Origin: Bimuria novae-zelandiae CBS 107.79
Lineage: Eukaryota > Ascomycota > Dothideomycetes > Pleosporales > Didymosphaeriaceae
Length of the DNA: 64,000 nucleotides
Assembly (NCBI GenBank): GCA_010015655.1
Contig: ML976714.1
Span: 231,666 to 295,665, forward strand
Direction: 5' to 3'
In this document: positions 46,692 to 56,760 of the stretch, piece after piece
Layout: every line of letters starts with the position of its first letter
How positions within the stretch are numbered: the first letter of the stretch is position 1
Notes under the pieces: model-generated
What the model was told of the DNA's origin: nothing
Database searches by the model: none
What the model saw: only the letters and a program-made list of their open reading frames with translations
Translations under genes and position numbers: made by a program

Positions 46692-47915
46692 ATGGCTCCC
46701 TACGATATCCCTACTCGTGCGCTTATTGTAAGCCTTAAGGCTACTGGCAAGTCTAGTAATGAGATCTATGAACTGACAAGGATCCCGACGCGGACGATTG
46801 ATTCGATATACGGCCGAGCTATCGCACGAGGTTTTGACCCAGCCCTGCGGCCACTTATAATCAATAATCGCTACCTTGAAGATGCCCCGCGCTCTGGTAG
46901 ACCGTCAAAGCGAGCTGAGGTCTCTGAGAAGGTTGTCAATACTGTACGCACCGACCGCTACGGACGAGAGAAGTCGTGCGCTGATATTGCTGGTACGCTT
47001 AGCCAACAAGGCTTCAATATATCAGCTACGTCAGTATGGAGGATCCTACGGGCAGCGGGATTCAAGAAGACCAAACCGACGAGGAAGCCTGGGTTGACGA
47101 AGAAAATGAAGGAAGAGCGACTTAAGTGGTGCCTTCAACATCGCGATTGGACAATAGAGGACTGGAAGAATGTTATTTGGTCTGACGAGACGTCGGTCGT
47201 TCTTCTTCATAGACGAGGGGGGTACCGAGTATGGCGGAAAGTAGACGAAGCCTTCGTACGCAGCTGTATTCGTGAGAGATGGAAAGGCTATTCCGAATTC
47301 ATGTTCTGGGNNNNNNNNNNNNNNNNNNNNNNNNNNNNNNNNNNNNNNNNNNNNNNNNNNNNNNNNNNNNNNNNNNNNNNNNNNNNNNNNNNNNNNNNNN
47401 NNNNNNNNNNNNNNNNNNNNNNNNNNNNNNNNNNNNNNNNNNNNNNNNNNNNNNNNNNNNNNNNNNNNNNNNNNNNNNNNNNNNNNNNNNNNNNNNNNNN
47501 NNNNNNNNNNNNNNNNNNNNNNNNNNNNNNNNNNNNNNNNNNNNNNNNNNNNNNNNNNNNNNNNNNNNNNNNNNNNNNNNNNNNNNNNNNNNNNNNNNNN
47601 NNNNNNNNNNNNNNNNNNNNNNNNNNNNNNNNNNNNNNNNNNNNNNNNNNNNNNNNNNNNNNNNNNNNNNNNNNNNNNNNNNNNNNNNNNNNNNNNNNNN
47701 NNNNNNNNNNNNNNNNNNNNNNNNNNNNNNNNNNNNNNNNNNNNNGGATGAAGAGGCGTACTACAAAGAAAGGGGCGCCAAAGAGCCGAGCAGAAGCAGT
47801 ACGTGCGTGGGAGCAGTGCTGGAAGGAGCTACCTCCGGATAAGATTCAGGCATGGATTAAACGTATTCCTATTCATATTCAGAAGATTATTAAACTTGAG
47901 CGGCAACGAGTATAA
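46692..47915 (+). CDS. Tc1/mariner-type transposase (contains an assembly gap)
   Basis: Cut-and-paste DDE transposase of the Tc1/mariner superfamily. ATG at 46692 (MAPYDIPTRALIVSLKATGK) opens the N-terminal helix-turn-helix region. A second DNA-binding part contains RSGRPSKRAEVSEKVV and ATSVWRILRAAGFKK. The catalytic core starts at WTIEDWKNVIWSDETSV, giving the first Asp. The other two catalytic acids would lie in the gap 47311-47745 (435 N, exactly 145 codons, so the frame is kept). After the gap the C-terminal part is typical (MKRRTTKKGAPKSRAEAV, AWIKRIPIHIQKIIKLE), with the stop at 47913-47915. The upstream in-frame ATG at 46629 is less likely. The visible parts have no stop, so the element may be recently active if the gap is intact. 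Confidence 0.8.
   Translation: MAPYDIPTRALIVSLKATGKSSNEIYELTRIPTRTIDSIYGRAIARGFDPALRPLIINNRYLEDAPRSGRPSKRAEVSEKVVNTVRTDRYGREKSCADIAGTLSQQGFNISATSVWRILRAAGFKKTKPTRKPGLTKKMKEERLKWCLQHRDWTIEDWKNVIWSDETSVVLLHRRGGYRVWRKVDEAFVRSCIRERWKGYSEFMFWXXXXXXXXXXXXXXXXXXXXXXXXXXXXXXXXXXXXXXXXXXXXXXXXXXXXXXXXXXXXXXXXXXXXXXXXXXXXXXXXXXXXXXXXXXXXXXXXXXXXXXXXXXXXXXXXXXXXXXXXXXXXXXXXXXXXXXXXXXXXXXXXXXMKRRTTKKGAPKSRAEAVRAWEQCWKELPPDKIQAWIKRIPIHIQKIIKLERQRV
47311..47745. other. Assembly gap (435 N)
   Basis: Run of N inside the transposase core; its content is unknown. Confidence 0.99.
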
Positions 47916-48043
47916 GGAAGGTCAAAATATTGGTAGAGTTAGGTAACTGCTATACAAATCGGACGTATTTGCCGTATTTGGAAACCCCCCTGTCGTGTGG
48001 CGCTTACCCCTGTCAGCAAGGACTTTTGAAAGGCTCCTCCGTA

Positions 48044-48671
48044 TATGCGCTAGCTTAATGAAGGTCCGTGCTTGAACAGCTCGTATCAAATCTCATAACT
48101 TAAGTTAGTTCCATACATTATCTAACATCGAAGATCGTGAATAAAATACAGCTAGCAAACATCTCCCATCGTGAGACTGTCGGACAAGCTCTCGGAATGG
48201 CCATATCTATCGTAAATTTACAATTCATGTGTTGAAGCAGAATCTCCTTCAACTAATCTTTTCTGCTATCCCGCCGAAGTCGCGTTCAAGACTATTATTC
48301 ACGGATGAATGAAGGTGGGTAGCTAAAATAGCACTTGAGGCCGTTAACGAATCGGTTGATAGCATATCAGCGCTCCGGCAGTCCTCGTTGCAAATTCGTG
48401 TAGCTATAGACGCATAGCCACAGAGTAGTGTGTCATCAATTGTAGACATCCACTTGCACTGTATAATTATCTTCGACTTCAAAATGAGGACAGTGTCTCG
48501 TCTCATTGTGTGCTTCGTGACGTTGTAAGTGACGTTAGTCGGTACGGCCACGCCGTGAACAGAGCTGCGCAGCACTTCATCGCGCCCTTACTCAAAATCC
48601 AAAAAACCGTACTCTGCTCTCTTAAACCAAGTCATGCGCTGCACTTCCCTCTCAACGGAGAAAAGCGACGC
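48044..48671. other. Intergenic, no supported gene
   Basis: Between the Tc1/mariner element and the 3' end of the remodeler gene. A 108-codon minus-strand frame (48249-48575) lacks motifs. Confidence 0.4.
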
Positions 48672-51600
48672 TCACGCGGCGCTCATATCCAAGCCCGCCT
48701 TCTTCAAGCCATCCAAAAACTCCTCTTTCACATCGCCCTTCCCCTCCTTCTCGTTCTCCATCTGCTGGAGCAGCATTTGCTCCACAGCAGCGAGCCCCTG
48801 CTTCTGCGCCGCATCCAAACTCTCATCCTTCTTTCCCTTCTCTTTCTTGCCCTTGGTCATGCCCTCCGTCTCCTCCCCCGCAACCATCTTATCCAACTCC
48901 AACTTACTCACGCCGAGCGCATGAATCTGCTCCTCAACCGTGCCCCTCGTAACCAGCCTGACCACCTCAACCTCCCTCGTTTGCCCCACGCGATGCGCGC
49001 GGTTCTCAGCCTGAATATCGTCTTGGGGGTTAAATGACGAGTCAAAAATAATGACTTTATTCGCGCACGCGAGATTAATCCCCGCGCCGCCGGACTTCGT
49101 GCTGAGCATGAAAACCGGGATACTCTCGTCGGCGTAGAAGACGTCGAGGAGCTGCTGGCGCTCGGTGATGGGCGTGCTGCCGTCGATACGACAGTAGCCT
49201 ATATCCAGATCATCGAGCACCCACTCGAGGATATCCATGACCGACGTAAACTGGCTAAACACAAGCGCACGGTCACCGTTTTGCTTGAATTTTTTCAGTA
49301 AGGAAACCAGCGCGCCAACTTTCCCGCTGTCCATCCACTCCTTGTTCTTGAGCTGGAATTTCCCGATCGTGCGCGGGTACTGCAGACACAGCTTGTGCGC
49401 TTCGAAGTCGCGGTAGGGTTCGAGGTCTTGGAATATGTATTCGGGAACCGAGCTATTGAAGATGGGTTCTTTGGGGAGGACTCTGGACATTTTGCGGAGG
49501 ATGTCGTCGGTGAAGCGCTCGCGGAAAAGCAGCGGGTGGATGGCGGCTTGACGGAGGCGCATCATGACGTTTGCGCTTTCCTTCGGGAGGAGCCCGGCTG
49601 CGCGGTCGAGCAGGATCTTGCGCTGGCGTTCGAGCTGCTCGGCATAGAGTTTCTTCTGGATTGGTGTGAGTTCGCAGTACTCTACGCGGGACGTCTTCTT
49701 GGGCAGATGCTTGAGCACCTGGGCCTTCTTTCGACGAAGTACGAAAGGAGTCATCATGGAGCGGGCGCGGTTGATACGCTGTGTGGATAGGAGCGTGCCG
49801 TGCGTATCGCTCTCGTTGACTTTGGCCTTGTGCTTGAAGACAATCTGAACGCTGTTGTGGACGTCAGGGTCTTCGAAGATATCTGGCATGAGGAAAGCGA
49901 GGATCGATGCTAGCTCCTGGAGGCTGTTCTGCAGCGGCGTGCCCGTGAGCAGAAGACGACACTTCGCCTTGATCTTCATTAGATCATTGTAACGTTTGGT
50001 GTTCGAACTCCGCAACATGTGGCCTTCATCGAAAATGGCCATCTGCGGCTTACATTTGCGCAGGAACGAATTGTCCTCTTTTCTTCCGCACAAGTCATAA
50101 GTACTGAGGACTACATCATATTCGCCATCCTCGATCTTGTTCAAAATGTCTTCCTGCATCTCGAAGCGCTCGGCCTGTCCACCGTAGTAAATCTTGAAGT
50201 TAATCACCTCCGAGAAATGCTTGAACTCTCGCGCCCAGTTTTCCAGTGTAGAGCCAGGTACGACGATGAGGTGCGGACCTGGAGCACCCGTCTCTTTCAG
50301 ATGGGACAAAAAAGCGATGACTTGGCACGTCTTTCCCAGGCCCATGTCATCGGCTAGGATGCCAGAGATTTTGTTCTGCCAGAGCAGGTTGAGCCAGTTG
50401 AGGCCGACAACTTGGTAATCCTTCAGCTCTATGTCATCATTCATGATAGATGGTTTCTTAAGCAACTTCCGCTTTCCGGATGTGCGATCCACCACCTTGC
50501 GCATATCCTCGCGATCCGAATCACTACCATTTGTGTTTGGACTCTGATAGCCGGAATCGCGATTTGAATTCGTGTCGCTGTCGTCGAGGGTAGTGGCCGC
50601 GATTTCGCCATCAGTCGAAGCGCCAAAGATGTTGATGCCCCAGCGAGCCATGCCATTGACCATCGGCCGACCACGTTCCTCGCATTTCTTGACAACTTCA
50701 TCGATAGTAGTGTATGCATTCCACATAGCCCTTGCAGCATCGACAAGCCGCTCGCCGAACGTGATCTTGGGCTTCCGCGCTTTCTTGCCAGTGTCCGGCT
50801 TGCATGAGTCCACGTGTATCTTCTCCACCGCTTCCAAAGTTTTGAAAGGACGATGCGCAAATATCAGCCGGATATCCTCCGCTTTGTGTCCAGACAGATC
50901 GACCATGCCTTCGACAGTACAGTTGTTAAAGAAGCCTAACAACTCGCCATCATCGTGATATACTTCCTCCACCTCCTCCTGCACATCGGATTCATCGCCA
51001 TCGGAGAGGATGATGCCTTCGTCTTCCTCGTCAGGGATGGCACGCTTCTGCTGTGGTCGCGGTGGCGGTGGCGGAGGAGAGGAATTAATGGTAATCGGTG
51101 ATGGTGAGCGATTGCGTCTACCCCGCATAAGCTTGCCTTTCTTCCTGGGCTTCTCCGGGCTTTCGGCGGGAGGCGCAGTCGACTGGCTTTGCTTCGCATA
51201 TCGATCTTGCAAACTTTGAGCCTTCACAGGTGCCGCCAGTGTGCGCTTCGCCGTCGCCTTTATCGGCACAGGTTGTGGAGATGACCGCGCTACGGCCGTG
51301 CCCCTAGGCGGTTCGTCCTTGTCGGGTAGTGCTGCAAGGTAGTCGCACGTATCGTCGAAATGCCCTTTCTTTAGTATCAGCGCATCCAGTCGCTTTTTCA
51401 CCGACAGGGTCGTGTAGATGCTCCCGAGCCTTTCCACCTTTTTCCTGAGTAGGGGATCGCCTATCTCTTCGAGTGTTACTTCAGTGAGATCTATGGCCTG
51501 CGCTCGCGACGGCCCAGTCTGTCTCACTGCGGGCCTCTTTGCGGGAGGAGGAAAGGAGCTCGAAGCATCAGCTGGTCGCTTTCGAAAACCATCGTGCCCA

Positions 51601-52133
51601 AACCGACTTTTCAGATCGAAGCCGAACGAGGACGACTTTTGCGGTGTCTCGTACACCCGCTGTTCCAATTTCGACGGGAGTATATTAGACCCCGTGTATG
51701 GTGCCTCGTCTGGGTCCTGATCAACAGGTGGGTCGTCCGAGGTCAAGTCGAACGTCTGGGGTCGTGGAACGGCGGTAGGAAACCGGGCCACGGTGCCTGG
51801 GGGCGCCATGGCACTGATGCGAACCTGCCATTGCGACATGTTTCGGTGAGGTGGGGAGTGGCGCTCGGTAGCGGGCGAGGACCGAGGTACTTGTACCTGC
51901 GAAGATTGAGGATTGTAGGTTCGTTGTGTGCGCGGAGTCAGGTTGAGAGGTTGTGTCGGTTGCGTTACGTGAGTATCTGCCGGCACGGCGCAGAGTGGCG
52001 AGCGCTCGAGAATCTGTGTGGGTTGAGTGCCTTTCCAAAGTGGCTGTGTGGGTATCGTGTCGTGCTCATTGTCGTCTTCTGTGCCGCTTAACCGCGGCGG
52101 TGAAGACGTTTCTATAGGGTCTCTTCGGTCCAT
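48672..52133 (-). CDS. FUN30: Fun30/Fft-type SNF2 chromatin-remodelling ATPase
   Basis: Single-exon gene, 1153 residues. SNF2-family ATPase of the Fun30/SMARCAD1 (fission yeast Fft) type, which evicts or slides nucleosomes, supports DNA-end resection and maintains silent chromatin. The N-terminal half is low-complexity with a possible CUE-like segment (LLGFFNNCTVEGMVDLSGHK is a helical element after an acidic stretch). The ATPase core starts at about residue 570 (LKDYQVVGLNWLNLLWQNK), with Walker A ILADDMGLGKTCQ (about 596), DEGHMLRSS (about 700) and TGTPLQNSLQEL. The helicase-C lobe has ALVFSQFTSVMDILEWVL, GYCRIDGSTPITERQQLL, STKSGGAGINLACANKVI and AENRAHRVGQTREVEVVRL. It ends in a Lys/Glu-rich coiled tail. 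It is intact and divergent from VMA21. Fun30 versus a close SNF2 paralogue rests on overall order and length. Confidence 0.88.
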   Translation of the reverse strand: MDRRDPIETSSPPRLSGTEDDNEHDTIPTQPLWKGTQPTQILERSPLCAVPADTHVTQPTQPLNLTPRTQRTYNPQSSQVQVPRSSPATERHSPPHRNMSQWQVRISAMAPPGTVARFPTAVPRPQTFDLTSDDPPVDQDPDEAPYTGSNILPSKLEQRVYETPQKSSSFGFDLKSRFGHDGFRKRPADASSSFPPPAKRPAVRQTGPSRAQAIDLTEVTLEEIGDPLLRKKVERLGSIYTTLSVKKRLDALILKKGHFDDTCDYLAALPDKDEPPRGTAVARSSPQPVPIKATAKRTLAAPVKAQSLQDRYAKQSQSTAPPAESPEKPRKKGKLMRGRRNRSPSPITINSSPPPPPPRPQQKRAIPDEEDEGIILSDGDESDVQEEVEEVYHDDGELLGFFNNCTVEGMVDLSGHKAEDIRLIFAHRPFKTLEAVEKIHVDSCKPDTGKKARKPKITFGERLVDAARAMWNAYTTIDEVVKKCEERGRPMVNGMARWGINIFGASTDGEIAATTLDDSDTNSNRDSGYQSPNTNGSDSDREDMRKVVDRTSGKRKLLKKPSIMNDDIELKDYQVVGLNWLNLLWQNKISGILADDMGLGKTCQVIAFLSHLKETGAPGPHLIVVPGSTLENWAREFKHFSEVINFKIYYGGQAERFEMQEDILNKIEDGEYDVVLSTYDLCGRKEDNSFLRKCKPQMAIFDEGHMLRSSNTKRYNDLMKIKAKCRLLLTGTPLQNSLQELASILAFLMPDIFEDPDVHNSVQIVFKHKAKVNESDTHGTLLSTQRINRARSMMTPFVLRRKKAQVLKHLPKKTSRVEYCELTPIQKKLYAEQLERQRKILLDRAAGLLPKESANVMMRLRQAAIHPLLFRERFTDDILRKMSRVLPKEPIFNSSVPEYIFQDLEPYRDFEAHKLCLQYPRTIGKFQLKNKEWMDSGKVGALVSLLKKFKQNGDRALVFSQFTSVMDILEWVLDDLDIGYCRIDGSTPITERQQLLDVFYADESIPVFMLSTKSGGAGINLACANKVIIFDSSFNPQDDIQAENRAHRVGQTREVEVVRLVTRGTVEEQIHALGVSKLELDKMVAGEETEGMTKGKKEKGKKDESLDAAQKQGLAAVEQMLLQQMENEKEGKGDVKEEFLDGLKKAGLDMSAA

Positions 52134-52426
52134 TGCGATTGTGCGAAGTGACGAGAAGTTTGCGATTCCTAGTGCTATGCTGCGTTGATTATAGCCGTGT
52201 ATGTGGGTGTCGCACTAAGTGAACAAACAAAGGAAAGAGCAAGCGGACAAAGCGTGAGACGCGCCTGCTAAAGATGTCACGATAAAGAGAGCCGTGGCGG
52301 CCTGGGGAAAAAGCGCGTTAACCACGCGTAAAGTGGTTACCCGTTCCTTGGTCTGTGCACCGCCATTAGTATCGTCATTCACCACAAGTCGACACGGAGC
52401 GGTCCTCGACATTCGAAACGACCAAA
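52134..52426. promoter_or_regulatory. Divergent promoter between the remodeler and VMA21
   Basis: 293 bp separates the two start codons, so the region must supply 5' leaders and promoters to both. No clear TATA box. Confidence 0.6.
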
Positions 52427-52862
52427 ATGGCCACCCGAAGAATTATATCCAGTGAGAAGACCGTTCTCGATGTCGATGCCGATGGCAAACAGCACGAAGC
52501 CCGGCCCTCCAACATTGCGCCGGCGGTCCCCGCGTGCGTCAAATACATCCCATTAAGGTGTGCGTCGGCTAACGAGCAAGTAGATCCGTCATTTGGAAGT
52601 TGCTCAGCTTCACCTTTGCCATGGTCACTCTGCCCATTGGGACATACTTCTTTGTAGCCAATTTCGTCCTCGTTGGTGAGTCCTCCCAGGCTTTGATAGG
52701 TAGATATCACGCTAATGCAGGATTTCAGGCAACAACACAGTCGCAGGCGCATTGGCGGCGGTCATGGCGAACATTGTCCTAATAGCTTATATCATCATGG
52801 CCTATTCAGACGATCAAGCAGAGCAAGCAGAGGAGGCAGAGCAGAAGAAAAAGTCCATGTAG
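52427..52862 (+). CDS. VMA21: Vma21, V-ATPase assembly chaperone of the ER
   Basis: Three exons (52427-52557, 52608-52675, 52729-52862) with 50- and 53-nt introns, in phase, giving 110 residues. Vma21 binds the V0 sector subunits in the ER and escorts the assembled sector to the Golgi. The model shows two membrane helices: FTFAMVTLPIGTYFFVANFV, then after the short GNNTVAG loop the helix ALAAVMANIVLIAYIIMAYS. The C-terminus is Glu-rich and ends QKKKSM, which fits a KKxx dilysine ER-retrieval signal, as in yeast Vma21. No single frame covers the protein; the splice sites were chosen to restore the helices and the NNT loop. Length and topology match the family. Confidence 0.88.
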
Positions 52863-53423
52863 CACGTCCAGGGCTACAGCAAAGATTCAAACAGATGTTA
52901 CAAGTGCTGTCTACACAACCCAGGAAGAGTACAATTGAGCGCCAATCATGATCTTTCAAAGTTCAAACGAGCACTTATACGATGATTGACCGTGTCGCAT
53001 TAAATATTACCATCCGTAAATTACAACACGATAATCTACGAAAGAAGACCACCTATGAATGGAGAATAGGGTATAATGAGTGGGATTGTGGACATGTCGC
53101 CATCCATCCATTGTTCGCGTGCATTGAACTCCAAATCCTGTAGACTCCACCAAACACCCATGCAGCCGAAGGGCTGCGTTATGCCCTGTCCTGATCCCTG
53201 AACCGCATCGCTTCGTCATCATAACATCTTGTTCGCCGTACGAATCCTCCCAAACGCCGCCTTTAATTTCCAAGTCAGAGCTCGGATAGCTGAAGCTTAG
53301 GACTTTGATAGCTCCTGCTTACTCTGCCGTACGATCAAAACTCAATGGTATCAACACTACAAGGAGTGTCCTGAGCGCAAAAGTTCAGATCGTGAATGTG
53401 AATTTTTCTTCCGTACGTTCCCT
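52863..53423. other. Intergenic between convergent genes
   Basis: 3' flanks of VMA21 and of the DUF2406 gene; no coding evidence. An 88-codon minus-strand frame (53007-53273) lacks motifs. Confidence 0.45.
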
Positions 53424-54709
53424 CTAATCCTTGGAGAACCGTCTCTTAAACCAGCTTTTACGCTTCTCTGCGCTCTGGCCCTGTAACGGCGCTGGTCTGT
53501 TCTCACCATTGGAGGTTTGTGCGTCGTTCGACTTCGTAAGTTTGACGGACTTGTTCGCATGCGCTGGTGGCGGCGGCGGAAGGCCTTGCTTCATGGGAAC
53601 AGGCGGCGCCGGCGCGCCGTAGTTGGGGTTGCCTCTGGGCCTTTGCACAGCATATCCATTACTCGACGATTCCATACCGTTTTGATACTCTTCCAAAATG
53701 GGACCACCGCCAAACCCCTGGAAACCGTATTGCTCTCCCATATCAGGTTTCATCCCCCCTGCACGCTCAATCGAGCTGTTGTCGCTGCTAGGCTCTGTGG
53801 AGTAGGGCTCGCTGTGGCTACCGTTCGATCCGTTGGTGTTGACGGTGTCGTGGGATTGCTGGTAACCATGTACAGGATATACACCATTGCCGCCGCCATT
53901 TCCGTGAGGGTAGCGATTCCACCCGGGGTCTGATTGCATGCGATTGTACCGTGTTCGAGGTGGGCCGCCCATTCCGCCAACAGGTCCGCCAACACCACTT
54001 CCCATGTCGTAGTAACTGTCGCGCCCGGATTGCCGGTTGCCGTAGTAGCCGCTGGCTTGGGAGAAGCGGCCCTGGTCGGGGTGACCTCCTCCACCGTAGT
54101 AGCTACTCCTCCGACTGTTGTAACCGCTCATCACCTCTGTCGACGAGTCTGCCTTTGTCAGCGAAAGGAAAATGGGAGGACACAAGAGTACGTACCGCGC
54201 ATGGTATGCGCTCTCCGCCTATACTCATTATCGATGGCGGCCTCGAAAGAACGTATCGTGTCGAGCGGGCGCTCCCATCGTGGACGCGTGGGGTTGGAAA
54301 GATCTGGTTCCGCTGCGGGATGTTAGTCCACAGTTCAACAGCACCAGCGCAAGCAACATACCAATTGGGTTTCCGTCTTTGTCTTTGTGCTGAAAGGAGC
54401 GTAGAGACTGCAGTGTGGGTTTCTCGAGCGCGGCGGCGACTGGGAAAGAATCAGCAACTGCAACAACAAAAGTGATACGCGTGACCTACTGGGTTGGGAT
54501 TCGTTCATGGCAGCGTTCGGATCCGCCTTGCCGGTAGTCGTCAAATGGGGCTTGTATGAATCGGATATCTTCCTAGAATGGCCGGATTCCGAGTTCTTCC
54601 TTTCGTGATTGTTGGGGTCGCTAGAATGGCTATTATGGCTTTTGAAGCTGAAGTTGGACTTTGAGCGCTGGCGGCCCTGCTGGAGCGGTTGCTCCATAGC
54701 GACGGACAT
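53424..54709 (-). CDS. DUF2406 family protein
   Basis: Four exons (54709-54490, 54439-54362, 54312-54196, 54148-53424) with introns of 50, 49 and 47 nt, in phase, 379 residues. The conserved DUF2406 core is spread over exons 1-3: QRSKSNFSFKSHNSHSS, KADPNAAMNESQP, LEKPTLQSLRSFQHKDKDGN, then PDLSNPTRPRWERPLDTIRS and FEAAIDNEYRRR. Exon 4 is low-complexity, Gly/Tyr/Asn/Pro-rich (MSGYNSRRSSYYGGGG onward), and ends with the basic segment KRKSWFKRRFSKD, which could be a membrane- or nucleic-acid-contacting tail. Start 54709 was chosen because the family begins just before the basic Ser-rich motif; an upstream in-frame ATG at 54850 would add 47 residues. The molecular function of the family is not established to my knowledge. 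Confidence 0.8.
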
Positions 54710-56150
54710 GACTCTTATCTGCGAATTGACGCTGAAACACGGCGGCTGGTGCACAACTAACTCGGAGGCGGCGTAGTGGCCGTTGACAACCCGGAGATCC
54801 TGCTTCGATTTGATCAAAGGTGGGTCCTTGCGCGTTGCCGGGGGGGGCAAGAATAGGATGACGATGGCAAAGAAAGATGGGCCTGCCGGTCAATCGGCAC
54901 GCTGAGGCACGGGGGTTCTGCGAGGTTTCGAGACGCTATGCGTGGGGAGCGGGCCCGGAAACTTGATGTAGAACCTTTAGTGGTGGCTAGCGAGATGAGA
55001 TAGGAGTCAGGCAGTGTATAGCGAGTGCAAGGCCGTGCAAGACGACGGGGCAAGCAGATGTTGAGGAGAATGGAGAGGCTGGGACGAGGACGTTTGGTGA
55101 AAGGACGCGGGTGGCGTGGGGCGGATGGCTGATGAATGTATTGTTGAGTTGCGCAGCTTTACTCGTCATCCAGTGGGATAGTCAGGGCCAATCGGGCGCT
55201 GGGACAGGCGATCATCCGGGTAGAAATGCACCAGCGACGCGAAACACCAAGCACGACGGATGCGAAGAACTGGCCAGAAATATCGATATGCGCGTCGCGG
55301 CAGCACTCGCCGCTCACTCGTTACACCAGATGTCCTCCCAATATTCCTTGCGCTTCCTGTTTGCGGTCGCGCCTTCCCTCGACTTTTCGTGTCACCACAC
55401 AGCACATTGATGCCAGCCACCCCCAATCTCACGCATGTCAACTCACATTCAATACTTGTTCGTTCGATAGTCCACTTTTACAGCAGCCATCCCACACCAT
55501 CCGGGCATCGCGCGTCCCCTAGAGCCAGCCCGGCCCCTGCGATACGCTGGAGAACGGCGGCCGGCTGCACTCGGGTCCTTAAACAGGAACATCACTGCAG
55601 CTGCGTGCGTATCCCTCTTGGCCCGACCACCGATCGGTCTCTTCGCATGCCCCTCTGGGACCTGCTCTGCTGTTCCCCTCCACAATTCACGTAACGGGAG
55701 CCGCAATCCACGTCAACCGCAGCGATCACTTCACGCACGTTCAGTCGGGGGACGTAACATCAGCGTTTGGGTGGGCTTTGACAACTGGGGCCTGTGGATC
55801 CGGTCAGTCAATCAAAGCCGCATACACCCCAGGAAACCATCCATCAATCGATTGATCGCCCAGCCGTTTCAGATGGTCGTAACGGCGCGCAAGACTGCCA
55901 TGTGCGACCTGCCGCCCGGGATCACCACAGGAGCCTATGCACTTTATTCAACCCACCTCTTGTTTCCGACTCCGCACAGAAAGGCATGCACCTTCCCAAT
56001 GTGAAGTCGTTATTGTCACGCGAGGTGCCGCACGCGAGTACAGACAGCTGTCAACTTCACCAACTTGATTCTTTTCATGTGCCCGCGCCGCGCTCGACGA
56101 CAAGGACCATTGCGACTTTCATGCGTGTTATCAACATTCGGCCGAGTTGT
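54710..56150. other. Intergenic, no supported gene
   Basis: 1.4 kb upstream of the DUF2406 gene. Several frames of 60-150 codons overlap on both strands and lack motifs; the region is GC-rich and pyrimidine-biased near 55.3-55.6 kb. It likely contains the promoter and 5' leader of the DUF2406 gene. Confidence 0.4.
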
Positions 56151-56158
56151 GGTTCCAG

Positions 56159-56752
56159 TAGGGATGGGCCGTATAATACGGAATACCGTATTTTTCGTAC
56201 CGTACGATACCGATACGCGTATCGTAGGATTGGGCCTGTATGCCAAGGCAGGTAAATGCTGCCGGAAAATGACTTCAAAGGATAACTTTGTATGGAGCTT
56301 GCATCTGGATTGCTTATCTTGCCCTCCAGGCATCGTCTTGGTACTTTGTTTATCGTTAATCGGTGATATCCATCAAATGCCGCGTACTCCGTTCGAAAGC
56401 GAGGACGTCGAGGTCACCTTCGAGGGCCTCCGGGCCATTGTAACCTGTCGATTTTGCTCCAAACAATGGCATAACAAAAGCCTCGTACGTCTCTGCGAGC
56501 ACATGGCTAAGTGCACGAAGCTTCCGCTAGAGAAATATGAGCTGTATGAGGTTAATGGCAGCCCTCGAATGCGTCAATCACGGCTATAGCTTCAATTGCA
56601 TCTGATTCTATATGTGATGACAGGGCCGAGAAAGGCACCGATTGGCCCAATTAACCGTGCCAAGAATGTACGAAAATACCGGAAATACGGTATTATACAA
56701 GATACCGTATATACAGAGATACTCCGAAAAATACGGTATCAGCACATCCCTA
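56159..56752 (+). mobile_element. Non-autonomous hAT-type element with perfect 8-bp target duplication
   Basis: 594 bp. Ends TAGGGATGGGC (left) and GCACATCCCTA (right) are inverted, of the TAGGG(A/G)TG type common in hAT transposons. The flanks are identical 8-bp duplications GGTTCCAG (56151-56158, 56753-56760). Both ends contain clustered ATACGGTAT/ATACCGTAT palindromes (several within 60 bp on the left, four on the right), plausible transposase-binding sites. The interior carries a BED-finger ORF. There is no RIP-like damage. Confidence 0.85.
56377..56589 (+). CDS. BED-type zinc-finger ORF inside the hAT-like element
   Basis: 70 residues from ATG 56377 to TAG 56587-56589; the frame is also open upstream to 56065, but that extension crosses the element boundary. 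The sequence shows CRFCSKQWHNK then LCEHMAKCTKL, a C-x2-C...H-x4-C arrangement with the Trp of BED zinc fingers, the DNA-binding domain at the N-terminus of many hAT transposases. No catalytic domain follows. It may be a remnant of the parental transposase, or a small DNA-binding protein that could still recognise the element ends. Expression is unknown. Confidence 0.5.
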   Translation: MPRTPFESEDVEVTFEGLRAIVTCRFCSKQWHNKSLVRLCEHMAKCTKLPLEKYELYEVNGSPRMRQSRL

Positions 56753-56760
56753 GGTTCCAG

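Larger units (their letters stand above)
46538..48041 (+). mobile_element. Tc1/mariner DNA transposon, not RIP-mutated
   Basis: Termini CGGAGGAGCCTTTCAAAAGT (46538 on) and its complement ending at 48041; the inverted repeat is about 27 bp. TA lies outside both ends (46536-46537, 48042-48043). About 1.5 kb including a 435-N gap. It encodes the transposase described separately. Base composition is normal. Confidence 0.85.

Noticed and set aside
54987..55700. Several frames of 60-144 codons
   Set aside because: Mutually overlapping on both strands and low complexity; no family signature.
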